DNA of 64,000 bases. Origin: Flavobacterium lutivivi (lineage in GTDB: Bacteria; Bacteroidota; Bacteroidia; Flavobacteriales; Flavobacteriaceae). The stretch is from positions 310,001 through 374,000 of the forward strand of contig NZ_BMIM01000001.1 in the NCBI RefSeq assembly GCF_014642275.1, written 5' to 3'. Below are positions 35,829-42,586 of this stretch, one piece after another. A program made the position numbers and the translations under genes. The notes below the pieces were generated by a model. That model saw only the letters and a list, made by a program, of their open reading frames with translations. It was not told where the DNA came from and searched no databases. The stretch's first letter is position 1, and each line of letters opens with the position of its first letter.

Positions 35829-35981
35829 ATGAAAAAGAAAACATTATACATCATCATCGCACTATTAGTATTGTTAAACATTGGGCAATTTGTTTATTTC
35901 TATACACTTGTTTCAGATTTGAAAGTTGAATTAAGAGTGAAAAGAGGAGATTTAAATGAAGGTGCTGGAGATAAAATATGA
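35829..35981 (+). CDS. 50-aa membrane peptide
   Basis: An ORF of 50 codons beginning MKKKTLYIIIALLVLLNIGQF, with a single hydrophobic helix (about residues 6-25) and a charged tail (LKVELRVKRGDLNEG). The 127-base stretch before it has no other gene. Its TGA overlaps the ATG of the next gene as ATGA, a typical coupling signal and the main evidence that it is translated. Single-pass peptides of this type often belong to membrane complexes or toxins; nothing here decides between them. Confidence 0.6.
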   Translation: MKKKTLYIIIALLVLLNIGQFVYFYTLVSDLKVELRVKRGDLNEGAGDKI

Positions 35982-36613
35982 AAAAAACACTCCTACTTCT
36001 ACTATTCTCTTTCTCCATCAACTCTGTTTTTGCTGATTCACCCCTAACTTCAACAGATTTTGGGAATGCCTACCTTGATATACCTATCGTTCAAAAAGCT
36101 TTCGTTTCAAAGGGAAGTATAACAAACGAAATGATGGACTACATTGACGATGATGCCAACCCATTAGATATAAAATTGGCTATTATCAACTCTCTCGGTT
36201 GGGAACATAAAGGGGTTATGTTGAGTAAGATTTTCTTGATGTATGTGATGAAGAAGAAAAACTATCAATCTGAATATAACAATGACTACTTGGCGTTTAA
36301 ATATTACGCCACACGAGATGAGTTAATTTGTTATGCCTATATGAAGGCATTAGACAATTATTTTGATGTGGTGGATGCGTTTGAAATCGCAGGAGAAGCG
36401 TTGAGAAAATCTCCCGAAAGTTTTGCGGTGAATATGATTTACAATCTTATCAAATGTCAGGGATTAACAGCGTTTGGAGAGTATTGTTATGCAAGTCAAT
36501 TGTTTTTATCATTAAAAGTTAATCCAAAATTAAAGATGGATATGAGGAAAGAATCTATGGGTTATGTTTTTGAATATATGACCTCTATTGGGGAAAATTG
36601 TAAAAAAGATTAA
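35978..36613 (+). CDS. Exported helical protein of unknown function
   Basis: A 211-aa protein with a signal peptide (MKKTLLLLLFSFSINSVFA, cleavage near residue 19). The mature part is almost wholly helical, with a TPR/SEL1-like rhythm (YAYMKALDNYFDVVDAFEIAGEAL) and three Cys. I do not recognise a family. The start overlaps the stop of the 50-aa peptide gene, and the stop is two bases before the PBP-like gene. A periplasmic partner of the PBP-like lipoprotein is a reasonable guess. Confidence 0.65.
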   Translation: MKKTLLLLLFSFSINSVFADSPLTSTDFGNAYLDIPIVQKAFVSKGSITNEMMDYIDDDANPLDIKLAIINSLGWEHKGVMLSKIFLMYVMKKKNYQSEYNNDYLAFKYYATRDELICYAYMKALDNYFDVVDAFEIAGEALRKSPESFAVNMIYNLIKCQGLTAFGEYCYASQLFLSLKVNPKLKMDMRKESMGYVFEYMTSIGENCKKD

Positions 36614-36615
36614 AT

Positions 36616-37791
36616 ATGAAGAAATTAATTACATTATTAGTAGTCATCTCTTTTTTGAGTTGTAAAGACAAAAAAGAATCAACTATAACTCCGAAATTAG
36701 AAAAAGATTTATGTGAGAGTTTGTATAATGATTCTAAAAAAATAGAGGGTTATTCAATTAAAACCTATGTTGATTCTACTATTCAAAATATCTCCAAAGG
36801 TTCTTTAATGGAATCTTTAAAAGAGTACGAGGCTGATAATGGTTTTGTTCTTGTGATGGAAACTAATACCGGAAAAATTAAGGCTATTGTAGGTCTTGAA
36901 AAGGATAATCAATCAAATTATGTACTCTCAAAAAGTATTCCCATAAACACACCAATTGAACCGGGAAGTTTAATGAAAACATTTAATGTTATGTCTTTAT
37001 TGGAAGATAAAAAATCAGACACATCATCTGTATATGATGCCAAAGGTGGTAAAATATCTATGTATGGAAAGAGTATAGTTGATAATCATTTAGGTTTTAA
37101 TAAATTGTCTTTAAGAGAAGCTTTTTTAAATTCTTCAAATACCATTTTCGCAAAAGCTATTGATAGTTCATACAAAAACACCCCCAATCAATACATTAAC
37201 AACTTTAATAAGTTTGGTTTAACTTCTTCTTTCTCACAAATCAATTGTAATTCTGTTATTCCATCACCAAATACGAATTCTTGGTCTAAAATAACCCTCC
37301 CTTTTATGGGTATTGGATATGGAGTAGAATTAACACCAATTCAATTATTGACGTATTATAATTCAATAGCAAATAAAGGAATTATGATTGAACCTTTAAT
37401 TATTTCTAATATTCAAAAAAAAGGCTTAGAAATTAAAAATTATGATATGATACAAAATGGTTGGAATTTAATTAGCTTTGAACCCCAGACTTCCTTAAAA
37501 AATAATGGAATATTAAAAGATTTATTGAGACAATCTGTTTCAAAAGGTTCTTGTCAGTTTGTTAATTCTCAAAAAATAGCTATTTCAGGGTATTCAGCTA
37601 CCACTCAAATCAACTATTCTTCTGAAAATCAAACGAAAGAATATGCTTCATCATTTGCAGGTTATTTTCCAAGTGAAAAACCTAAATACACTATTTTAGT
37701 TCATATAAAAAATCCAAATCCTGAAAAAGGTTATTATGGTTCAATTGTAGCAGGTTCAGTAGTGAAAAGAATAGCTGAAAGTATAAAATAG
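36616..37791 (+). CDS. Penicillin-binding transpeptidase-like lipoprotein with altered KTG motif
   Basis: A 391-aa protein with a lipobox ending at Cys16 (FLSC) and a transpeptidase domain like the catalytic part of FtsI/PBP2. The SxxK motif is Ser118-Leu-Met-Lys121 (IEPGSLMKTF), SxN is Ser173-Ser-Asn175 (LNSSNTIFAKA), and the conserved segment GYGVELTPIQLLTYYNSIANKG is intact. The third motif, normally KTGT, reads YSAT at 326-329. The N-terminal dimerisation domain and the membrane helix of FtsI are missing, replaced by lipidation. It may bind muropeptides or beta-lactams without normal turnover. It is the last gene of the run and unusual cargo for such a small element. Confidence 0.85.
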   Translation: MKKLITLLVVISFLSCKDKKESTITPKLEKDLCESLYNDSKKIEGYSIKTYVDSTIQNISKGSLMESLKEYEADNGFVLVMETNTGKIKAIVGLEKDNQSNYVLSKSIPINTPIEPGSLMKTFNVMSLLEDKKSDTSSVYDAKGGKISMYGKSIVDNHLGFNKLSLREAFLNSSNTIFAKAIDSSYKNTPNQYINNFNKFGLTSSFSQINCNSVIPSPNTNSWSKITLPFMGIGYGVELTPIQLLTYYNSIANKGIMIEPLIISNIQKKGLEIKNYDMIQNGWNLISFEPQTSLKNNGILKDLLRQSVSKGSCQFVNSQKIAISGYSATTQINYSSENQTKEYASSFAGYFPSEKPKYTILVHIKNPNPEKGYYGSIVAGSVVKRIAESIK

Positions 37792-37824
37792 TTTTATTCA
37801 TCCATTCTTAACAAAAGACCCAAA

Positions 37825-38277
37825 TTATCGTGGTTTTTTTCTTTTTAAATTGCCGAATACTTCTACACCTGAGTTGTAATCAAAAAGTTTTAAAAAGTAC
37901 CTGTTTAAGAGTTCATAATCGTTTATTCCCACTGCTATTGATTCCGGAAAAGGCTTAATCTTTTTTATTCTTGTTTTAAGGTCTAATACATTGAGTTCTT
38001 TAATTGGCTCAAATGCGAGATAAATTATTGTTGTATCAGGGGTTTCCTGAAATTTGTAAAACCCATTTATGATGCTTTTGAACCATTCCCGGTTTGAGAG
38101 TTTGCCAACTGCACTTTTTGAGTTTGTAAGTTTTTGATAAAACTTGGATATTGACCGGTTATATTTATAAAAATCCTCGGTTTTATAGGTTAGAACAACA
38201 AGAACAAAATTTGAATTTGATTTGTCTTTTTGGTAGTTTTCAATAGCGACTTTAATAGTCTCTTCCTTTTTTGTCAT
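37825..38277 (-). CDS. Hypothetical protein
   Basis: A 150-aa soluble protein, basic at both ends, alternating strands and helices (FVLVVLTYK, TTIIYLAFEPI). The core hints at a small alpha/beta domain. The segment around residues 20-80, with Arg/Lys-rich helices, is reminiscent of RepA- or inovirus-type replication helpers, but I see no decisive motif. It is convergent with the PBP-like gene and 128 bases from the next minus-strand gene. Function unknown. Confidence 0.5.
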   Translation of the reverse strand: MTKKEETIKVAIENYQKDKSNSNFVLVVLTYKTEDFYKYNRSISKFYQKLTNSKSAVGKLSNREWFKSIINGFYKFQETPDTTIIYLAFEPIKELNVLDLKTRIKKIKPFPESIAVGINDYELLNRYFLKLFDYNSGVEVFGNLKRKKPR

Positions 38278-38405
38278 TAGTTATTGAGGTTGTTTCAAAA
38301 GTGGGATTATGTTTTTCAACCTAATTAGGTATGTTTTGGGGTTATTATTAAAAAATATACCATCAAAACCCAGAGAAAAAAGGATGTAATGGTACATTAA
38401 AACCC

Positions 38406-39008
38406 TTATTTACAGCCCTTTTTTGCTAACAAATGTGCTTCTATCTCCTCAATTTCTCTATCGTCAGTAAATCTAATAAGTTCAATTGGTAAAAATGGAA
38501 ATTGTTGAAGTTCGGCAACATTTACCAATTTGTTAAGTGTTTCAATTCTGTCTTCCGTAAATTGCTTTGTGTCCTCATAATGTATTAAACACGTTTCAAA
38601 CATATCTAAATCATCAATTACATAAATCCCCCCTTCTTTATCTACCTGATAGAAGTGTAAAATAAAATTAGGGTAGATAGAGTTCGGGGGGAATGTTATT
38701 TCAGGCTTGAAAAAAGTAGTTTTATTTATTAGCTTTGATTTATTCTCATCAAGAATCGTTTTTATCCCATCTATTTTATAATACTTCTTTATTGTATCAT
38801 CATTGTCGGGTGTAATTACAACTTCCCAATGTTTTATATGAAGAGGGAATATAAGTTCGCCGTTATTGATGTTGAGCAATTCCAAATTCTTAAAAAAATC
38901 AAAAGAATTTTTATCATCCTGAGGATAGTTCGCTACATCTAATACTTCAATTACCCCGTCTTCAATATGTCTTACTTGAAAGTCAAATAAATCAGTCAAT
39001 TTTTCCAT
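38406..39008 (-). CDS. Hypothetical acidic protein
   Basis: A 200-aa acidic, soluble protein without signal peptide or membrane segment. It is beta-rich in the middle (NFILHFYQVDKEGGIYVIDDLD) with a Glu-rich C-terminal helix ending KKGCK. I recognise no family. It shares strand with the 150-aa gene and could be cotranscribed with it. The upstream region, a 269-base gap, contains a G-rich tract and a strong promoter for the divergent gene. Acidity would suit an inhibitor or antitoxin-like role, which remains speculation. Confidence 0.5.
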   Translation of the reverse strand: MEKLTDLFDFQVRHIEDGVIEVLDVANYPQDDKNSFDFFKNLELLNINNGELIFPLHIKHWEVVITPDNDDTIKKYYKIDGIKTILDENKSKLINKTTFFKPEITFPPNSIYPNFILHFYQVDKEGGIYVIDDLDMFETCLIHYEDTKQFTEDRIETLNKLVNVAELQQFPFLPIELIRFTDDREIEEIEAHLLAKKGCK

Positions 39009-39170
39009 AAATTTTCTTTTATTATAAATAGTTCAGAAACTTTAAAAGTTAAAGTATTGAGATTTTTTTTCCAGAATTTCTTATTGATAGTTGGATATTG
39101 TTAAATAAAGAGGTGTCGTTTTATAGAAGATATAGAACCTCAATATTAACTTTTATGCCTTAACCCGGAA

Positions 39171-39216
39171 GGGAGGAGGGATACGTCTATTTTTTTACTA
39201 GCCGGGGGGAGGGGGG
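39171..39216 (+). other. G-rich tracts in an AT-rich intergenic region
   Basis: GGGAGGAGGG (39171-39180) and GGGGGGAGGGGGG (39204-39216) lie 23 bases apart. They are the most G-rich stretch in the element. The tracts could form a G-quadruplex on the plus strand. They lie between divergent genes, just upstream of the promoter at 39227, so a regulatory role is possible. Confidence 0.5.
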
Positions 39217-39226
39217 TAAAAAATAA

Positions 39227-39258
39227 TTTGGCAATTAAAGTAATAGTGCTTAATTTTG
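39227..39258 (+). promoter_or_regulatory. Complete Bacteroidota-type promoter
   Basis: TTTG (39227-39230), 20 bases, then TAATTTTG (39251-39258), an exact fit to TTG-N17-23-TAnnTTTG. The ATG of the next gene follows 20 bases later. Confidence 0.75.
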
Positions 39259-39277
39259 TTATGCTAAAAATATCGTT

Positions 39278-40015
39278 ATGATACAAATACCCATATACTT
39301 CAAAAGAAGGTTTAATCAAATAATAAACTCTCAACAATTTGAATCGGATTATGAAACTTTTATTAAGGAATACAATTCTTTTTACAATAATTGTAGGGAG
39401 GTGATAGATAATTATGATAATTATAAATTAAATGTTGATAGAAATAATTACCTTGAAAACCCCCATTTTACTCTACATATTGTAAAGAATAGAAATACTT
39501 ACGATAGTATAATTGCACAAGTAAAATGGGAATTTCCGATTAATAACAAGATAAAAAAATTAAAGTATCATTCTATCTTTATTGGAACATCAAAACAATT
39601 AGGTTTAGATATAGAATCCCAAAGTGTTTTAGATATAGCAAAAGGAACTATTAAGGAATACTTTAATGAGAAGTCATTACCACTACCAGTTGATTACGAT
39701 ATGTTAAATGAATATTTAGGACTAACCGAAACATTTGATTTAATAAGAAGTAAAAGAAAAGAAATAATTGCACGGCTAAACCCCGAATTTTATATGTCTA
39801 AAAATAAAACAAAATCTAATTACAAGGCTATAGTTGCAAATATAAAATGGGGATTTCCATATCCGGGCAGAAGTGGTTGTCCAAGATATATTCCTGTTTA
39901 TATAGGTTCCGAAAAAGATATTACCGATGATGTTAAAACAGATAAATATAAACAGATTATAAAACCCAAAGTAATTGAATATTTGAAGCTCAATAGTTTT
40001 TTTGATGTTGTTTAA
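39278..40015 (+). CDS. Hypothetical protein with an internal duplication
   Basis: A 245-aa soluble protein, no signal peptide. Two copies of one unit can be seen: residues 75-130 (YDSIIAQVKWEFP, YHSIFIGTSKQLG, TIKEYF) and 182-237 (YKAIVANIKWGFP, RYIPVYIGSEKDI, KVIEYL). The unit begins with a strand carrying a KW-E/G-FP motif, followed by IFIG/VYIG. The linker between copies is helical. I recognise no family. It has its own strong promoter and may be a regulator or accessory factor for the Xis/Int genes downstream. Confidence 0.6.
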   Translation: MIQIPIYFKRRFNQIINSQQFESDYETFIKEYNSFYNNCREVIDNYDNYKLNVDRNNYLENPHFTLHIVKNRNTYDSIIAQVKWEFPINNKIKKLKYHSIFIGTSKQLGLDIESQSVLDIAKGTIKEYFNEKSLPLPVDYDMLNEYLGLTETFDLIRSKRKEIIARLNPEFYMSKNKTKSNYKAIVANIKWGFPYPGRSGCPRYIPVYIGSEKDITDDVKTDKYKQIIKPKVIEYLKLNSFFDVV

Positions 40016-40056
40016 AAAATATTATTAAACATATATAAATATGTATTATTATTTTT

Positions 40057-40064
40057 TATCTTTG
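40057..40064 (+). promoter_or_regulatory. Candidate -7 element (TATCTTTG)
   Basis: Matches TAnnTTTG and is followed by CATCG. No clear -33 TTG. A terminator hairpin begins only 14 bases later, so a transcript from here would meet it at once. Confidence 0.45.
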
Positions 40065-40077
40065 CATCGTGATTAAT

Positions 40078-40104
40078 ACCAATCTTTTACCGATTGGTTT
40101 TTTT
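40078..40104 (+). terminator. Terminator or attenuator before the Xis/Int genes
   Basis: ACCAATC paired with GATTGGT across a 7-base loop, then seven T. It either ends the transcript of the 245-aa gene or, if the element at 40057 is active, attenuates Xis/Int expression. Confidence 0.78.
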
Positions 40105-40181
40105 ACACAAAAAGTAATGATGTAAAAATATATATGTTTTTTAAAATCATTATAAAGAGGAAAAAAATTATACAATTTATT

Positions 40182-40553
40182 ATGAGTGGTTATTCTAATT
40201 CTAACAATTTAATCTCTTTAGGTGATGTATCAAATCTCCTAATGATGAATTCTATTGTAAATGTAAAAAAGTGGTTGAAATCTAATAATATCAGTTTGGT
40301 TAAGATTTCAAAGTCTTATTATGTTTATGAGGTTGAGGTGAAATGTGAATTGGAAAAACAATTGGCATTAAACTTAAAAAGGAAATATCCCGCACTTTGG
40401 AAGGAAATGTATAAATGTGTTGCCAGTAATGAATCAATTTACAATTTGGTTTTAATTCAAATTGGAGAGGAAGATGTTTATAAACCTTTACAAAAGGTTA
40501 AAACAAAAAGTATTAATGATAAGAAATTATTAAAAGATTTACTTTCAATATGA
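40182..40553 (+). CDS. Putative excisionase-like DNA-binding protein
   Basis: A 123-aa protein with a predicted helix-turn-helix near its start (SLGDVSNLLMMNSIVNVKKWLKSN), as in MerR/excisionase-like proteins. I use the ATG at 40182, since the longer frame from 40134 adds an unlikely Lys/Ile-rich lead. The stop overlaps the integrase ATG by four bases. This overlap with an integrase, and its size, favour an Xis-type directionality factor. The C-terminal half has no recognised motif. Confidence 0.6.
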   Translation: MSGYSNSNNLISLGDVSNLLMMNSIVNVKKWLKSNNISLVKISKSYYVYEVEVKCELEKQLALNLKRKYPALWKEMYKCVASNESIYNLVLIQIGEEDVYKPLQKVKTKSINDKKLLKDLLSI

Positions 40554-41803
40554 AAAAATTAACATTGCCCAAAAATCATTTTAAGGGATTAAAAATTTAT
40601 TGTAATAAATGTAAGAGGTACAACCCTAAATGTAGTCATTATAAAGATTTACTTTATAGATTAGTTGTACATATTCCCGGCACAAAAAACTCAACAAAGA
40701 TTAGAACCTTAACTTCTAAAATTTATGAAGATGCTGTTGTAGAATCAATAGATATTCTTAAGGTTTTTAAATCAAATGGTTATAATGATTTTGCGGATGA
40801 TTTAGAAAATAAGGAATATACAATGATTGGGGCTATTGTAAAATATAATCAATATTTAGAGGGTAATTATGAATATAAACACCTTATCAAGAAGGTTTCA
40901 AAAGGGCATATAGAAGAGTCAATACGCTTTGTTAAGAAGTTTTTAGTATCAATGAAGCAAAATCATAACACAAAAACTATGAGGGTAAGTGATGTAAAAG
41001 CAAAAGAAGTCTCACTTTTTTACGAAGCTATGGAAAAACATTATTCCCCAAGAACTTTTAATAAATGTATGATTTCTCTAAAAAGTTTTTTCAATTTTTT
41101 AATTGATATTGAAAAAATTGAGATGAAGAATCCATTTTCTGTTTATCAATCTAAGTCTATTCAAAAAAAAATAATTGAAACCATATCCAAAGAAGAGTTT
41201 AATAAAATTCTTGACGCTATTGACGCTGAAAATTCTTTTGTTAAGTTAGGAGGTAAAGGTGAAGTAAAAAATATGTATCGTGATTACTTGAAATTTGGAT
41301 ACAAATTGTTTCTTTTAACCGGAGGGAGAAGGGAAGAAGTAGTTGATTTAAAGTGGAGCAACATTTATTATTTGGGTGATACATATTTTTTTATGATTGA
41401 GAATAAAAAAGTTGATAGGAATAATAATATTAAAGGAGAGTTTTATAAATATATACCAATTAATTCTGACCTATTTGACCTATTGTTAGATATGGGTTAT
41501 GAAGAAAAAAAGACTTCCGGGGATTTTATTTTATGTCCTAACAGAAATGAGAGTTTATCAACGATGATGAATGTTTTGAGCAAGTCTTTCACTTTTTACA
41601 AGAACAAAGCGGGTATTAAAAAAAATATTTCATTAAAACATCTCCGTAAAACTTATATCAGTTGGGTTAATCAAGTTATGGGGGGAGATACTAGAATTTT
41701 AACTTCACATTCATCCGATAGTGTATTAAAGGAACATTATTTAGACCCAACAATTCTCAATACCATTCAAAAAGGAATGTTAAACATAAAAGTATTTGGT
41801 TAG
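40550..41803 (+). CDS. int: Tyrosine recombinase/integrase of the element
   Basis: A 417-aa integrase. The N-terminus has a possible zinc-binding pattern Cys18-x2-Cys21-x6-Cys28-x-His30 that may belong to the arm-binding domain. A SAM-like core-binding domain is at about 85-200. The catalytic domain shows Arg260 in LTGGRREEVVDLKW, the KHLRKTY box (Arg366), His387 and the nucleophile Tyr397 in KEHYLDP. It ends about 150 bases before the intact tRNA-Met and points toward it. Mediates integration at, and excision from, the tRNA gene; the overlapping upstream gene is its probable directionality partner. Confidence 0.93.
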   Translation: MKKLTLPKNHFKGLKIYCNKCKRYNPKCSHYKDLLYRLVVHIPGTKNSTKIRTLTSKIYEDAVVESIDILKVFKSNGYNDFADDLENKEYTMIGAIVKYNQYLEGNYEYKHLIKKVSKGHIEESIRFVKKFLVSMKQNHNTKTMRVSDVKAKEVSLFYEAMEKHYSPRTFNKCMISLKSFFNFLIDIEKIEMKNPFSVYQSKSIQKKIIETISKEEFNKILDAIDAENSFVKLGGKGEVKNMYRDYLKFGYKLFLLTGGRREEVVDLKWSNIYYLGDTYFFMIENKKVDRNNNIKGEFYKYIPINSDLFDLLLDMGYEEKKTSGDFILCPNRNESLSTMMNVLSKSFTFYKNKAGIKKNISLKHLRKTYISWVNQVMGGDTRILTSHSSDSVLKEHYLDPTILNTIQKGMLNIKVFG

Positions 41804-41816
41804 TAAATGATTATTA

Positions 41817-41848
41817 AAATAAATCCCCTTACAAAGGGGATTTATTTT
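41817..41848 (+). terminator. Terminator of the integrase gene
   Basis: A long inverted repeat AAAATAAATCCCC paired with GGGGATTTATTTT. It follows the integrase stop by 13 bases. Confidence 0.85.
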
Positions 41849-41886
41849 GACTTTATTATATTAAAAAAAGACATCTAAATATAAAA

Positions 41887-41910
41887 TTCCTTACTCCAAT
41901 TCCTTACTCC
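41887..41910 (+). repeat. Right pair of putative arm-type integrase sites
   Basis: TTCCTTACTCC at 41887 and again at 41900, a 13-base period, the same motif, period and orientation as at 30807/30820. They lie 46 bases inside the right core. Confidence 0.72.
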
Positions 41911-41918
41911 AAATAAAA

Positions 41919-41947
41919 AAGGTTTTACAAAATAAATGTAAAACCTT
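41919..41947 (-). terminator. Element-borne terminator for tRNA-Met
   Basis: AAGGTTTTACA paired with TGTAAAACCTT, with a T-run on the minus strand. It lies just downstream of the tRNA 3' end and inside the element, so the element supplies a new terminator for the disrupted tRNA. Confidence 0.8.
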
Positions 41948-41955
41948 GATTTTTA

Positions 41956-41999
41956 AGTAGCGAGAGGGAGATTTGAACTCCCGACCTCAGGGTTATGAA
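41956..41999 (-). repeat. Right attachment site within tRNA-Met
   Basis: The 44-bp core identical to 30695-30738. It covers the 3' half of tRNA-Met up to the anticodon loop and rebuilds the tRNA after integration. Confidence 0.92.
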
Positions 42000-42031
42000 T
42001 CCTGCGCTCTAACCGACTGAGCTACCTCGCC
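41958..42031 (-). tRNA. tRNA-Met (CAU), elongator type
   Basis: A 74-nt cloverleaf on the minus strand. The acceptor GGCGAGG pairs with TCTCGCT (G-U at the first and last pairs), the D stem is GCTC/GAGC, the anticodon loop TTCATAA holds CAU, and the T stem GGGAG/CTCCC has loop TTCAAAT. The discriminator is A and CCA is not encoded. The anticodon stem CAGGA/CCCTG contains one A-C mismatch next to the loop. The base 1-72 G-U pair argues against initiator tRNA. A CAU tRNA-Ile (lysidine type) remains possible. The 3' half comes from the integrated element. Confidence 0.93.
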
Positions 42032-42161
42032 ATTCGGTTTGCGGGTGCAAATATAGAACTATTATAGTTTTAAGCAAACATAATTTACTTATTTTTCATA
42101 TTTTTCAAAAACCATTTTTTTTTTGTTTTTTATTCTATATATTTCCAAAAATTTTCAAATC

Positions 42162-42554
42162 ATGGAAAGTAAAATACGTTACGAACTAGAATTTCCAATA
42201 AATTCTTCGCCTCAATTGTTATATCAATATATTTCCACACCTTCTGGGTTGCAAGAATGGTTTGCAGATACTGTGAATTCTAGAGGAGAGTTTTTTACTT
42301 TTTCTTGGGATGATAGTGAAGAAATGGCAAGGTTGGCTTCAAAGAAAACTGGCGAAAAAGTTAAGTTTAAATGGGTTGATGATAATAAAAAAGATACTGA
42401 ATACTATTTCGAACTAAGGATTTTAGAAGATGAAATTACAAAAGATGTATCATTGATGATAGTTGATTTTACATTTGAAGATGAAATTGAAGAGGCTAAA
42501 CTATTGTGGGAAAATCAAGTTTCTGACTTAAAACATGTAATAGGTTCCAATTAA
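42162..42554 (+). CDS. START-like (SRPBCC/AHSA1-type) domain protein
   Basis: A 130-aa single-domain protein of the START-like fold. The motif YELEFPINSSPQLLYQYISTPSGLQEWFADTV, with the Trp of LQEWFA, is typical, followed by the FKWVDDN strand and a long C-terminal helix (WENQVSDLKHVI). Binds hydrophobic ligands in related proteins; the ligand is unknown. I chose the ATG at 42162 because the extension to 42123 is a Phe/Ile stretch not shared by the family. Monocistronic. Confidence 0.88.
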   Translation: MESKIRYELEFPINSSPQLLYQYISTPSGLQEWFADTVNSRGEFFTFSWDDSEEMARLASKKTGEKVKFKWVDDNKKDTEYYFELRILEDEITKDVSLMIVDFTFEDEIEEAKLLWENQVSDLKHVIGSN

Positions 42555-42557
42555 TTT

Positions 42558-42586
42558 TTGACTTCCTTTTTCATGAACTATATTTG
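42558..42586 (+). promoter_or_regulatory. Promoter of the class IV aminotransferase gene
   Basis: TTG (42558-42560), 18 bases, TATATTTG (42579-42586), fitting the Bacteroidota consensus. The predicted start of RNA falls inside the terminator hairpin that follows. Confidence 0.68.

Larger units (their letters stand above)
30695..41999. mobile_element. Integrative element in tRNA-Met, about 11.3 kb
   Basis: The limits are a perfect 44-bp direct repeat (30695-30738 and 41956-41999). The right copy is part of an intact tRNA-Met(CAU) gene; the left copy is only the 3' part of that tRNA. A tyrosine integrase gene lies next to the intact tRNA and points toward it, the usual arrangement after integration. 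Four TTCCTTACTC(C) sites, two at each end, look like arm-type sites. Inside are recombinase and replication-like genes, a structured non-coding region, a seven-gene envelope-related run and four unrecognised genes. No conjugation, phage structural, resistance or known defence gene is seen. Confidence 0.9.

Noticed and set aside
36616-37791. Beta-lactamase
   Set aside because: SxxK and SxN fit both, but the segment GYGVELTPIQLL and the overall order match the FtsI/PBP2 transpeptidase domain, not class A, C or D enzymes.
30695-41999. Integrated filamentous phage (inovirus)
   Set aside because: A Rep-like gene, small membrane proteins and a hairpin fit loosely, but no Zot-type ATPase with Walker motifs is present, and the PBP-like protein and serine recombinase are not inovirus genes.
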